Below, one piece after another: positions 44,466-53,195 of a DNA stretch of 64,000 bases. This DNA is from Bremerella volcania. GTDB lineage: Bacteria; Planctomycetota; Planctomycetia; Pirellulales; Pirellulaceae. Below the pieces are notes generated by a model. That model did not search any database and was not told the DNA's origin. It worked only from the letters and a program-made list of their open reading frames with translations. Position numbers and translations under genes: made by a program. The stretch lies in NCBI RefSeq assembly GCF_007748115.1, contig NZ_CP036289.1, positions 372,001 through 436,000 of the forward strand. The letters are read 5' to 3'. The first letter of the stretch is position 1; each line of letters starts with the position of its first letter.

Positions 44466-45269
44466 ATGTCTGCCCCTCGTCCCTGGATACTTTCTGAAGT
44501 TAACTACGGCCACGTGAAGAACACCCAATACGAAGTGGCCGTGCTTCCCTTGGGTGCCACCGAACCGCACAACCTGCACTTGCCGTACGGAACCGACGAC
44601 TACGAAGGGACCCAGATCGGCCAGCGGATCTGCGAGGCGGCCCACAAGCAAGGGGCCAAAGTCATTCTTTTGCCGACGATGCCCTACGGCACCGAGACCA
44701 ACATGCGGCAGTTTCCGCTGGCGATGAACGTTGACCCGTCGACGCTGTTTGCCGTGGTTACCGATCTGGTCGAGTCCCTGGTGCAAAGCGGAATCAAGAA
44801 GGTCGTGCTGCTCAACAGCCACGGCGGAAACGAGATGAAACCACTGCTGCGCGAGCTGTACGGAAAAACGGAAGCCCATGTTTTTCTATGTAATTGGTTT
44901 AAGGCCTTCAGCGAGCAAGAATACCACGAGATCTTCACCCACAAAGAAGATCATGCCGGCGAAATGGAAACCTCGATGATCCTGGCGTATCGTCCCGAGC
45001 TGGTTGCCAGACGACCAGATGGATCGTTTGACGCTGACTCCGGAGCGACCAGGCCGATGCGGATGGAGGCCCTCGAGCATGGCTGGGTTTCAATCACCCG
45101 CCCCTGGCACTTGCTGACGACCAACAGCGGATCAGGCAATCCTCACGAGGCGACGGCCGAAAAAGGGGAGCGCATGATGGAGCTTCTCGTCAGCCGCCTG
45201 GCCCCCTTCCTGGTCGAGCTATCCCATAGCCAGGCAGACGAAAACTTCCCGTTTGTCATCGACGGTTAG
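44466..45269 (+). CDS. Creatininase family amidohydrolase
   Basis: ATG 44466 has GGAG 8 nt upstream and gives 267 residues. Creatininase-fold metal ligands can be seen: Glu in PLGATEPHNLHLP, His in the same stretch, Asp in YGTDDYEG, and Glu later in DHAGEMETSMIL. The NSHGGNE motif of the family is intact (LLNSHGGNEMKP). Family enzymes hydrolyse cyclic amides, such as creatinine or F420 and riboflavin precursors, so the true substrate is open. It follows the DUF1570 gene by 59 bp in the same orientation. tRNA-His is next. Confidence 0.92.
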   Translation: MSAPRPWILSEVNYGHVKNTQYEVAVLPLGATEPHNLHLPYGTDDYEGTQIGQRICEAAHKQGAKVILLPTMPYGTETNMRQFPLAMNVDPSTLFAVVTDLVESLVQSGIKKVVLLNSHGGNEMKPLLRELYGKTEAHVFLCNWFKAFSEQEYHEIFTHKEDHAGEMETSMILAYRPELVARRPDGSFDADSGATRPMRMEALEHGWVSITRPWHLLTTNSGSGNPHEATAEKGERMMELLVSRLAPFLVELSHSQADENFPFVIDG

Positions 45270-45365
45270 ACGTAAGCCGTTAAAACGGCTGGTTTTGCAG
45301 AAATCAGAAGGCCCGGCCAATTGACGAAAGCCGAGGCGGCATTTAAGATAAGTCGCTTCGATTGT

Positions 45366-45440
45366 GGTGGGTATAGCTCAGCTGGTTAGAGCACTGGATT
45401 GTGGTTCCAGGGGTCGTGGGTTCGAATCCCTCTATCCACC
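45366..45440 (+). tRNA. tRNA-His (GTG)
   Basis: The acceptor stem pairs GTGGGTA with TATCCAC, and the extra 5' G (45366) pairs with C45440, as required for histidine tRNA. D-arm TAGCTCAGCTGGTTAGAGCA, anticodon arm CTGGA-TTGTGGT-TCCAG with anticodon GTG, and T-arm GGTTCGAAT are all canonical. CCA is not encoded. A T-rich stretch follows. Confidence 0.97.
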
Positions 45441-45507
45441 CTTTCTTTTCTTTGGTCGAGGGCCCCACTGGTTTGCCCTCCCATCCTTCGCGAGGCTCTC
45501 TCAGCCC

Positions 45508-45746
45508 ATGTCGGATTCCCGTGAGCGTCAATTGCCTCTGGCCGTTATCGTCACTACAAAGGCCCTCTATACGTCGTGCTGGGCGTGGCGCGGCATAGCG
45601 AGACCGACGAGCCGCTGGTCGTCTATCGCAAGGATTACGGCGATAAAAGCCTGTGGGTGCGTCCGCTGGCGATGTTCATCGAATCGGTGATCGTCGATGG
45701 CCAGGAAGTGCCCCGGTTTGAATACCTAGGACCCGAGAGCTTTTAG
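45508..45746 (+). pseudogene. DUF1653 family protein gene with a frameshift near its start
   Basis: From about 45540 to the TAG at 45744 one frame encodes a nearly complete DUF1653 domain (GRYRHYKGPLYVVLGVARHS, WVRPLAMFIESV, DGQEVPRFEYLG). That frame has no start codon: it meets TGA about 10 codons upstream. The normal N-terminal leader (ATG 45508, MSDSRERQLPLA) is in the adjacent frame. One missing base near 45535 (CCT-CTGGCC where CCTCCTGGCC would fit) explains both. Either a frameshift mutation or an error in the sequence. DUF1653 proteins are small and have no known function. Confidence 0.7.
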
Positions 45747-45816
45747 TTGTCTTTCGATCTACCCTGGCGGGATGCGGGGCATCATGACTTGATGTTCGTC
45801 AGTTGGCTCGGCGTAT

Positions 45817-45856
45817 GAAAAAAGCCTGAGATCTTTCGACCTCAGGCTTTTTTGTT
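45817..45856. terminator. Bidirectional terminator
   Basis: AAAAAAGCCTGAG and CTCAGGCTTTTTT pair around a short loop, giving T-runs on both strands. It serves the YTV protein gene (minus) and any plus-strand transcript from the tRNA region. Confidence 0.88.
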
Positions 45857-45883
45857 TTTAACTCGTCAGGCGTGAGCCGAAGC

Positions 45884-47494
45884 TTAGGCACCGCAGCTGC
45901 CGCAAGCCGAACCACACGAGGTGGTACCACAAGCAGGAACTTGGATGGTCTTAGGAACCATCTTGCAAACAGGAACCTGAACTTCTTCAGTCACGGTGTG
46001 AGGAACCATGACAGTGTACGTGCGAACTTTGTCTTCGTACACGGTCTTGTAGGTCGTAACCGGAACTTCCTTGGTGCGGGTTTCGGTGTTGCAGACCATG
46101 TACTTAACTTCCTTGGTCTTGGTTTCCGGAACCATCGTGCACACCTGGTAGGTGTACTCTTGCTGTTGTGGAACGCACTCGGTGTAGGAAACTTCCTTCT
46201 GCTTGGTTTCGGTCACGTAGTTGCAAACCTGGTAGGTGTACTCACGCGTTTCCGGAACACATTCGGTGTACGAGACTTCCTTTTGCTTGGTCTCGGTCAC
46301 GTAGTTGCAGACCTGGTAGGTGTATTCACGAGTTTCGGGAACACAAACCTTGTGCTTGACTTCCTTGGTCAGCGTTTCAGGAACCATCTTGCACACCTGG
46401 TAGGTGTACTCTTGGGTTTCTGGACGGCAAACCATGTGCTTGACTTCCTTCTGCTTGGTCTCGGTGACCATGTTGCAGACCTTGTAAGTCTGAGTACGTT
46501 CTTCCGGCTTCATGACGCACACGGTGTAGGTGTACGGCACTTCTTCGGTGACCTGACGCATGACGGTGCATTCGTAGGCTTCTTCGACGACGTTAGGAAC
46601 CCAAACCTTGCAGGCAGTTGGGCAACCGCAGCAGTCGGTGCTGCACTTGGTTTGCCAGCAGCCACGATCCACGCAGCGGGTCTTGGTAACGGTTTCAGGA
46701 ACCATCTTGCAAACGGTCTTGGTACCGGTGCGTTCTTCCTGGTGAGGAACCATCACGGTGGTGGTCTTCGTCTTGGTTTCCCAGACTGGCTTGGTGACGG
46801 TGTAGTCAACGACCTTGGTTTCCCAGTCTTGAACCATCACGGTCTTGGTGCCGGTCTTGGTTTCGTAGACGGGCTTGCAGACGGTGTAGTTGACCAGCTT
46901 GGTTTCCCAAGTTGGAACCATGACGGTCTTGGTACCGGTCTTGGTTTCATAGACCGGCTTACGAACGCAGTAGTCGACCAGCTTGGTCTTGGTCACGGGA
47001 ACCATGACCGTCTTGGTGCCAGTCTTGGTTTCGTAAACTGGCTTTTTCACGCAGTAATCGACCATCTTCGTCTTGGTTACGGGAACCATGACCGTCTTGG
47101 TGCCGGTCTTGGTTTCGTAAACCGGCTTGTTCACCGTGTATTCAACGACCTTGGTTTCCCAAGTCGGAACAGTCACGGTGTACTCTTTGGTGACGTAGCT
47201 GGTTTCCGGAACGCGTTTGCACACCTTGTAGGTTTGTTCCCGAGTTTCGGGAGTGCATACGGTCTTGGTTACGGTGCGGGTTTCCATCACCGTCGTAGGA
47301 ACCATGACGGTCTTTTCGACCATAGTCACAGGTGCGGCTTCACCGCACGAAGAACAAGAGGCCGTGCCACACCCAGTGTCACAGCTGGTTGCACATGGTG
47401 ACGCACAGCCAGCGTGGCAGTGACGTCGACCCGCTTCCGCCAGTTGCGGAACGCTCAAGAAGGCCATCGTAAGTACGAGAACAACACGGAGCAT
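45884..47494 (-). CDS. YTV-type repeat protein (planctomycete envelope protein)
   Basis: ATG 47494 with GGGGGAAAGA upstream gives 536 residues with a signal peptide (MLRVVLVLTMAFLSVP). After a Cys-rich linker the protein is made of 28-residue repeats. The first block has about five units beginning KPVYETKTGTKTVMVP with DY(C/T)V between them; the second has about six units of the type CKMVPETLTKEVKHKVC and ETREYTYQVC. A short Cys-rich piece (CWQTKCSTDCCGCPTAC) separates the blocks, and the C-terminus is again Cys-rich. This matches YTV-motif proteins known from Rhodopirellula and related genera, which are thought to be insoluble cell-envelope components cross-linked by cysteines. Confidence 0.9.
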   Translation of the reverse strand: MLRVVLVLTMAFLSVPQLAEAGRRHCHAGCASPCATSCDTGCGTASCSSCGEAAPVTMVEKTVMVPTTVMETRTVTKTVCTPETREQTYKVCKRVPETSYVTKEYTVTVPTWETKVVEYTVNKPVYETKTGTKTVMVPVTKTKMVDYCVKKPVYETKTGTKTVMVPVTKTKLVDYCVRKPVYETKTGTKTVMVPTWETKLVNYTVCKPVYETKTGTKTVMVQDWETKVVDYTVTKPVWETKTKTTTVMVPHQEERTGTKTVCKMVPETVTKTRCVDRGCWQTKCSTDCCGCPTACKVWVPNVVEEAYECTVMRQVTEEVPYTYTVCVMKPEERTQTYKVCNMVTETKQKEVKHMVCRPETQEYTYQVCKMVPETLTKEVKHKVCVPETREYTYQVCNYVTETKQKEVSYTECVPETREYTYQVCNYVTETKQKEVSYTECVPQQQEYTYQVCTMVPETKTKEVKYMVCNTETRTKEVPVTTYKTVYEDKVRTYTVMVPHTVTEEVQVPVCKMVPKTIQVPACGTTSCGSACGSCGA

Positions 47495-47775
47495 AATCAA
47501 TCTTTCCCCCAGAAACTTTCTGAAAACAAGTAGGTCGTAAGGGCGTCTCACCCGACGCCTCTTTAACAGTAGGTCATTCATTAGCTTTAACTGGCAAAGT
47601 TCGATTCTAACGGCTGCGCTAGTCAGGTTAAATTAGGTTCTTGTGTATTTTAGGCAAAATATACAAGCAACTACCCAAGCAACCTGAGGGAGGGGCTGAT
47701 TCGCAAGTTGCGGGGTGTTATCAACAATACAGAAGAACTTCCCTCGCTCGTCTGCTCGGTTGAGGACATTCCACG

Positions 47776-48702
47776 GTGCAAGCCAAACGAACATGCTGCG
47801 TCATCATCGCCGCGCTAGGTCTCCTAGCCGCGGCATGTGGCCTCATCGCATCCCTTGTGCCAACTTTGCTTCCAAGTCCAGCCACAGCAACGATTTTTGC
47901 AATCCTGGCGATCGCCATCACGTTCACCGCCGTGGTGACGCTTGCCTCGACCAATTCCGATTCTGCCCCAACTGGTACGGATGCCACACAAGAGAATTCA
48001 CGGCTAAAGCTCGAGCTTGATACGCTGCGGCACCTGAACGCCCAGTTGTTGGAAGACAAGTTCTTTCTGCAGTTCCTAAAAGCCGATCAGGATCACGAGC
48101 GGCAACTATTGGCCCTCGATCTACATGACTTGACTTTGCCAAATCTGACGTCTTCGTTATTTCAGATGGAAGCGCTCGGCCAACGCCTCAGCGGCATGGA
48201 TGACTCGCTCGATGGGACGATCGACCTGCTTCGCGAAAGCATGCATCAAACGCGCCGGGTGATGAACTGCTTGTCGCCGACGCTGGTCCAGGATGAAGGA
48301 GTCGTCGCCAGTTTGCAGCGCCTGGTCGATCACTTCCAGGCATCGGTCGACAGCGTGCGGTTTCACCACGACGTCGAGTTCGATCGGCTTTCTCCATTGT
48401 GTGAATGCGCGCTAATTCAACTAGTCCGCGAAGCGCTGGATCAGATCCGCCGCAATCGATTCGCACAGAACGTGGAACTGGAGCTTGTGCAAGAGGACGA
48501 CCGGCTGCGCTTGGCCATCACCGATGACGGTGCGGGGAATCTGGCCGACAGCCCGCGGATTCAAGATTGCCTGGAGATTCTGTCGGGCCATCAAGCGGCA
48601 CAGCACCAACAGGGGTCGGGACACGTGATGCGAGTAGAGTTTTCCGTCACCGATTTGATTCAATCGGACACGATCAAGGAAAAATCGCGAGCATTCAGTT
48701 GA
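47776..48702 (+). CDS. Orphan histidine-kinase-like membrane protein with degenerate ATP site
   Basis: GTG 47776 gives 308 residues. Two membrane helices (about 8-30 and 37-57) come first, then a coiled coil (LKLELDTLRHLNAQLLED). A HisKA_3-like dimerisation motif has its putative phospho-acceptor at His117 (LLALDLHDLTLPNL). The ATPase part reads LVREALDQIRRNRFAQN where a normal NarL/DesK-type kinase has EALxNxxRHA, so the catalytic Asn is Gln; ITDDGAG is kept. It may be an inactive or altered kinase. No response regulator or sensor domain is adjacent, so its signal and partner are unknown. Confidence 0.72.
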   Translation: MQAKRTCCVIIAALGLLAAACGLIASLVPTLLPSPATATIFAILAIAITFTAVVTLASTNSDSAPTGTDATQENSRLKLELDTLRHLNAQLLEDKFFLQFLKADQDHERQLLALDLHDLTLPNLTSSLFQMEALGQRLSGMDDSLDGTIDLLRESMHQTRRVMNCLSPTLVQDEGVVASLQRLVDHFQASVDSVRFHHDVEFDRLSPLCECALIQLVREALDQIRRNRFAQNVELELVQEDDRLRLAITDDGAGNLADSPRIQDCLEILSGHQAAQHQQGSGHVMRVEFSVTDLIQSDTIKEKSRAFS

Positions 48703-48789
48703 TCTGCGTCGGAAAGAACGGCTAAGCGGTTATACTGTAATCTGCCTGCCCCGGTTTTGCTTCTTCGATTCCCCTGTTCTTTGGTTACC

Positions 48790-49539
48790 ATGCGCGTCGC
48801 CCTATTCGTTCCCTGCTACATCGATCAACTCTACCCGCGCGTGGCCATGGCCACTTTAGATCTGCTGGAACAACTGGGCGTCGACGTGGAATTTCCAGCA
48901 GCCCAAACGTGCTGCGGGCAGCCGATGCTTAACAGCGGCTGCGATACCGATGCGTTGCCGCTGGCCGAGCGGTTTGTCGAGATCTTCTCGGGCTACGATG
49001 CCATCGTTTGTCCCAGCGGTAGCTGCGTGTCGATGGTGAAGAATCACTACGATCACCTTTTGCACGAGAACGCCAATTACGACACGCTCCGCACGCAGAT
49101 CTTTGAACTGTGCGAATTTCTGGTCGACGTGCTGAAGATTGATTCGCTGCCGGTCAAGTTTCCCTACAAGGTCGGTCTCCATTCAAGCTGTCACGGCCTG
49201 CGTGAACTTCGCCTGGCCAGCGATAGCGAACTGAACGCTCCGGAATTCAACAAGCCGAAGCAACTGCTCGCACTGCTGGATGGCGTCGAGTTCGCCGAGC
49301 TGAAACGGAAAGACGAGTGTTGTGGCTTTGGTGGCACGTTTGCGGTTTCTGAAGAAGCGGTAAGCTGCACGATGGGGCGCGACCGGATCGCCGACCACCT
49401 GCAAGCCGGAACACAAGTACTTACCGCCGGCGACATGTCGTGCTTGATGCACCTGGCAGGCTTGATCAAACGCGAGAAGCAGCCCATCCGCGTCATGCAC
49501 ATCGCCGAGATCCTCGCCGGATACGAGGTACCCCAATGA
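48790..49539 (+). CDS. lutA: L-lactate utilization protein LutA (LldE-type Fe-S protein)
   Basis: The ATG at 48790 (MRVALFVPCYID) gives 249 residues. It has two CCG domains with AAQTCCGQPMLNSG and the C-terminal KDECCGFGGTFAVSEE, plus HSSCHGLREL, as in LutA/LldE. In the LutABC complex this subunit, with LutB, oxidises L-lactate to pyruvate, passing electrons through Fe-S clusters to the membrane pool. Its stop overlaps the lutB start by 4 bp (ATGA), so the genes are translationally coupled. Regulator genes such as lutR, and a lactate permease, are not in the window. Confidence 0.93.
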   Translation: MRVALFVPCYIDQLYPRVAMATLDLLEQLGVDVEFPAAQTCCGQPMLNSGCDTDALPLAERFVEIFSGYDAIVCPSGSCVSMVKNHYDHLLHENANYDTLRTQIFELCEFLVDVLKIDSLPVKFPYKVGLHSSCHGLRELRLASDSELNAPEFNKPKQLLALLDGVEFAELKRKDECCGFGGTFAVSEEAVSCTMGRDRIADHLQAGTQVLTAGDMSCLMHLAGLIKREKQPIRVMHIAEILAGYEVPQ

Positions 49540-50933
49540 GCGCTATCAAAAGCTACGATCACCCGACTAACGCCAACCAGTTCAACCAGGACCAGGACCG
49601 TACCCATTGGCACGACTCTTCGCTGTGGTTCATCCGCGAAAAGCGGGACCGCATGTCGAAGAGCTTGCCCGAGTGGGAAACGCTTCGATCGTGCGCGTCG
49701 CAGATCAAAGCCCACACCGTCAGCAAACTGGCCGACTACCTGGAAGAGTTCGAGAAGAACGCGACCGCTCGCGGGGTGCAAGTCCACTGGGCGAAAGATG
49801 CCGAAGAACACAACCAGATCGTGCTCGAGATTTTGCGAAAGCACCAGGCGAAGCGGATCGTCAAATCGAAATCGATGCTAACCGAAGAGTGCCACCTGAA
49901 TCCGTGGCTCGAGAAGCACGGGATCGAAGTGGTCGATACCGACCTGGGAGAACGCATCGTTCAGTTGCGGCAAGAGCCCCCGTCCCACATCGTGATGCCC
50001 GCCATCCACCTGAAGAAGGAAGACGTCAGCAACACGTTTCACGAACATCTGCAAACCGAAAAAGGGAATAACGACCCGAACTACCTGACCGAGTCGGCTC
50101 GTCAGCACTTGCGGCAGAAGTTCTGCCAGGCCGACGTCGGCATCACCGGCGTGAACTTTGCCATCGCCGAAACGGGCGGCTTTGTCGTTTGCACCAACGA
50201 AGGGAACGCCGACCTGGGTGTTTCGCTGCCGAAGGTTCACATCGCGTGCATGGGAATCGAGAAGCTGATTCCCAAGGCCGATCACCTCAGCATCTTTCTG
50301 CGACTCTTGGCCCGCAGCGCGACCGGGCAGCCGATCACGACCTACTCTTCGCACTTCCACGGTCCCGTGGAAGGGGGCGAACTGCATATCGTGCTGGTCG
50401 ACAACGGCCGCAGCAAAATCATGAACAGCGACGACTACCGAAACTCGCTCAAGTGCATTCGGTGCGGCGCGTGCATGAACACCTGCCCCGTCTATCGTCG
50501 TAGCGGCGGCCATAGCTACGCGGCGACGGTCCCGGGACCGATTGGTTCGATTCTCAATCCGCTTCGCGACGCCAAACACCACAAGACGCTGCCGTTTGCC
50601 TGTACGCTGTGCGGCAGTTGCAGCGACGTCTGCCCGGTAAAAATCAACCTGCACGAGCAGCTTCTTACGCTACGCACCGAAGTGAAAAACCAGAAGCAAC
50701 TGCCGATGTCGAAAACGCTGCCGATGCGGATTGCGTCGTACGTGTTCCAGCGGCCGAAGCTGTATGCCTGGCTCGGGGGGATCGGCAAGTTCTTCCTGCG
50801 AACGATGCCCCGCTTCCTGATCTACAACCCGCTGAACCCCTGGGGACGTCATCGCGAGATGCCGGAAGCTCCGCCGGAAAGCTTCCGCCAGCAGTACGCC
50901 CAACGTGCGAAGAAGAAAAGCGACGACCGATGA
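49536..50933 (+). CDS. lutB: L-lactate utilization protein LutB (Fe-S, LUD domain)
   Basis: ATG 49536 overlaps the lutA stop and gives 465 residues; the longer frame to 49440 overlaps lutA. The LUD domain (TNEGNADLGVSLPKVHIACM, KADHLSIFLRLL) makes up most of the protein. Two 4Fe-4S motifs come after it: CIRCGACMNTCPVYRR at about 305-320 and CTLCGSCSDVCPVKI at about 355-370. The C-terminal basic part (PRFLIYNPLNPWG) is typical of LutB. It supplies the electron-transfer subunit of the lactate-oxidising complex, next to lutC with another ATGA overlap. Confidence 0.95.
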   Translation: MSAIKSYDHPTNANQFNQDQDRTHWHDSSLWFIREKRDRMSKSLPEWETLRSCASQIKAHTVSKLADYLEEFEKNATARGVQVHWAKDAEEHNQIVLEILRKHQAKRIVKSKSMLTEECHLNPWLEKHGIEVVDTDLGERIVQLRQEPPSHIVMPAIHLKKEDVSNTFHEHLQTEKGNNDPNYLTESARQHLRQKFCQADVGITGVNFAIAETGGFVVCTNEGNADLGVSLPKVHIACMGIEKLIPKADHLSIFLRLLARSATGQPITTYSSHFHGPVEGGELHIVLVDNGRSKIMNSDDYRNSLKCIRCGACMNTCPVYRRSGGHSYAATVPGPIGSILNPLRDAKHHKTLPFACTLCGSCSDVCPVKINLHEQLLTLRTEVKNQKQLPMSKTLPMRIASYVFQRPKLYAWLGGIGKFFLRTMPRFLIYNPLNPWGRHREMPEAPPESFRQQYAQRAKKKSDDR

Positions 50934-51535
50934 GCAGCAAAGATCAAATCCTGAAGTCGGTCCGCAACCAGTTGGTTCCATCGGCCGATCTGCCGAGCCT
51001 GGACCAGGACTGGATTCAGTACGACGATGCCGTCGCCCACTTTGGCGAAGTCCTGCAAGCGGTCGGAGGAACCGCGATTGCCGTGGAAGGGATCGACGGA
51101 CTAACCGAAGAACTCGCCAAGATTCCGGCCTACACCGACGCAAAGAAGACGGTCAGCTGCGTCGAAGGGCTCGTGGGAACGGTGGACCTGGATCGCGTCG
51201 AAGATCCGCACGAGTTGGAAGACGTCGACTACGCTGTTTTGCCGGGCGAGTTCGCGGTGGCCGAGAATGCGGCAGTGTGGGTGACCGATGCCAAGATCCG
51301 GCACCGGGTGATCCTCTTTATCCCGCAGCATATATCCCTGGTAATTCACTGCGCAGGCGGCAAGGTGGAAGAAGCCGTGGTCCACAACATGGCCGAGGCT
51401 TACCAGCGACTAGTGTGGAGTCGAAACGAATTCGGCTGCTTCATCTCGGGCCCCTCCAAGACGGCCGACATCGAGCAATCGCTTGTTATCGGAGCGCATG
51501 GGGCGCGTTCGCTGCATGTCTTTTTTGTCTTCTGA
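50930..51535 (+). CDS. lutC: L-lactate utilization protein LutC (LUD domain)
   Basis: ATG 50930 overlaps the lutB stop by 4 bp and gives 201 residues. The LUD domain is recognisable by AVLPGEFAVAENAAVWVTDA, HISLVIHCAGGKVEE and the closing CFISGPSKTADIEQSLVIGAHG. It has no cysteine-ligated cluster, as usual for LutC. It completes the lutABC operon. Its last 126 bp lie antisense to the 3' end of the convergent gene at 51410-52291, so transcripts of the two overlap. Confidence 0.93.
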   Translation: MSSKDQILKSVRNQLVPSADLPSLDQDWIQYDDAVAHFGEVLQAVGGTAIAVEGIDGLTEELAKIPAYTDAKKTVSCVEGLVGTVDLDRVEDPHELEDVDYAVLPGEFAVAENAAVWVTDAKIRHRVILFIPQHISLVIHCAGGKVEEAVVHNMAEAYQRLVWSRNEFGCFISGPSKTADIEQSLVIGAHGARSLHVFFVF

Positions 51536-52291
51536 ACGAGTCGCCTCGCTGGCCTCTTCATCGAGCTTCTTACGTTTCTCGCGCGGCTGATCTTCCGCGT
51601 TGCCTTCGCCTCGCTTTTCCTTGGCCAGGGCTACGTCGGACGTTTCGCGCTTACGCTCTTCCATACGCCGACGGCGACGATGCCACTCTTCCCACTGCTC
51701 CGGCGTGAAATGAGGACGGCCTTCCCAGTTTCGTCCGCGCTGGTCATCGTCACTACGACGACGCCGAGGAGGACCGTCGTGCCAGTCCCATTCCGGGGTA
51801 AGATCTCGGGTTTCGGTATTTACCATGGCGATCTGCTCGGCGGTCACCTGGTAGTGCAGAATCTCGGCCTGGCGGCGATTCTCGGGAACGCTTCGGATAA
51901 CCTCCAGCATCGCGTAACCATCTTGCGGGCTGAGGTGAGTACTGCGGATCGCCCCTACGTCGGTCGTAACCTGGCGATCGACGACACGGCTCCACTTATC
52001 GACCAGGATCAGTTCCTGGCGATTGGCGGGCGCATCTTTGACCGGCTCAAGATCGGTGAGCACGTACACCTGGCAGTCGTCTCCATATTCGGAAACGAAG
52101 TCCGCTTTCAACCGAACGTTGTACTTGATCGGTCCCCATAGCGACTCTCGCGGCATGCTGTAAGCCAGGTACTGCTTCTGGAAATAAGCAACGTAGCTTG
52201 GCCCATGCATGTAAGCCAACGCACTAAAGAGAACTAACCCGGGCAAAACCACTTGGGTAATTTTGGTCCAGGTCGATTCCTTAAGGATCAT
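51410..52291 (-). CDS. Membrane-anchored protein with charged low-complexity tail
   Basis: ATG 52291 with GAAGGTAACAGC upstream gives 293 residues; the frame to 52369 has no better start. A single N-terminal helix (VVLPGLVLFSALAYMHGP) anchors a domain of about 150 residues (YNVRLKADFVSEYG, CQVYVLTDLEPVKDAPANRQ, SRVVDRQVTTDVGAI). The last 120 residues are Arg/Glu/Lys/Asp-rich and probably unstructured. I do not recognise the family. Its 3' end overlaps lutC in antisense, so the final 42 codons are constrained by both reading frames. Confidence 0.78.
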   Translation of the reverse strand: MILKESTWTKITQVVLPGLVLFSALAYMHGPSYVAYFQKQYLAYSMPRESLWGPIKYNVRLKADFVSEYGDDCQVYVLTDLEPVKDAPANRQELILVDKWSRVVDRQVTTDVGAIRSTHLSPQDGYAMLEVIRSVPENRRQAEILHYQVTAEQIAMVNTETRDLTPEWDWHDGPPRRRRSDDDQRGRNWEGRPHFTPEQWEEWHRRRRRMEERKRETSDVALAKEKRGEGNAEDQPREKRKKLDEEASEATRSEDKKDMQRTRPMRSDNKRLLDVGRLGGARDEAAEFVSTPH

Positions 52292-52466
52292 GCTGTTACC
52301 TTCTCTGTCTGTTCTGTTCCGGGGACGAACGGCCAAGGTGGGTCGTGGGGGCCGCTCCAATAGAATCAACCGCGCAAAAGCACGCAGGTGTCGCTCTTCT
52401 CGTCACGATTCTCGCGGAATCTGCAAACTGGTCAAGTAATTCGCAAGCTTACGAATTCAGGTAAGA

Positions 52467-52799
52467 CTAGACCACGACTCCCAAATCGCCAGCACGCTTT
52501 CTGATAGCGGCCTCGAAATAGTAGTAGCGTCGTCCCTTATCGTACTTCCGCGACCACTGAAAGGTCGAGTAAACCAGCTTCAGCTCGAGTTTGTCCTGCT
52601 CGACAAGCTTGACCACCAGAGCAATAAACGCGAATTGCTCGGGAAGACGGGCGTAAAGACCCCGTTCGAGCGTGTCTTGGAGGTTCGCCACTTCGGCTGC
52701 GTCAAGTCGTTGTGGAGCGAGCCAACCTTGCCCCAGCGCATAAGCACCCCCCAGAGCAAAACTGCCGGCAATCCATTTCAGCATTCGACGTCGCATCAT
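52467..52799 (-). CDS. Small membrane-anchored hypothetical protein
   Basis: ATG 52799, with a perfect AAAGGAGG 5 nt upstream, gives 110 residues; a second ATG follows directly. The N-terminus (MLKWIAGSFALGGAYALGQG) is basic and hydrophobic: a signal or anchor. The rest (LYARLPEQFAFIALVVKLVE, then LVYSTFQWSRKYDKGRRYYY) is a helical plus aromatic-basic domain ending AGDLGVVV. I do not recognise the family. It runs in the same direction as the charged-tail protein that follows 175 bp on. Confidence 0.8.
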   Translation of the reverse strand: MMRRRMLKWIAGSFALGGAYALGQGWLAPQRLDAAEVANLQDTLERGLYARLPEQFAFIALVVKLVEQDKLELKLVYSTFQWSRKYDKGRRYYYFEAAIRKRAGDLGVVV

Positions 52800-53195
52800 C
52801 GGCCTCCTTTGGCATCGAGAAAATTCGGGCGTGATACGTATCAAAATTCCTTCCACCGTGGCAAGAGCAACACCCCTTGGATTACCGCTAGCACTGACTT
52901 CAGGCCACATAGCGTGATTCTTAGCACCTTTATCTGAAGTAGAAGTGGCAAAGCTTGACTTTGTATATTGAAAGCGTCATACTGCCGAAAAGGCTTGTTA
53001 TTGAGGGGTTCATCCTAACAGGCCCCTGGTTTGAGGACCGCGCTATCCCCGCAAGCGCTGGCTACCCAGCTTGAGAGAACCTCGTCTCTCATACGTCATC
53101 TCCCACTTGGTGACGCTTTTGGGTTGTCCTACCTCCGCTTGTATACCGTCGCATCGGCGTCGGTATTCGTCCCAATTTGACCAAGGAGCATTCCC
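52800..53195. other. 396-bp divergent intergenic region
   Basis: No gene is seen. A possible plus-strand promoter is TTGACT (52955-52960), 17 bp, CATACT (52978-52983), which could serve the DUF1501 gene with a long leader. The -10 match is modest. Confidence 0.4.
52955..52983 (+). promoter_or_regulatory. Possible sigma70-type promoter for the DUF1501 gene
   Basis: TTGACT and CATACT are separated by 17 bp. Match to consensus is five of six at -35 and four of six at -10. Planctomycete promoters are not well defined, so this is weak evidence. Confidence 0.25.

Noticed and set aside
45872-47401. Plus-strand open frame of 509 codons opposite the YTV protein
   Set aside because: It is the mirror of the repetitive YTV gene; its repetitive Leu/Gly/Asn/His composition follows from the opposite strand and it has no ribosome binding site or known domain.
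45884-47494. Regular DNA repeats that could suggest a CRISPR array
   Set aside because: The repeats are in frame, have an 84-bp period, code for protein and lack unique spacers and cas genes.
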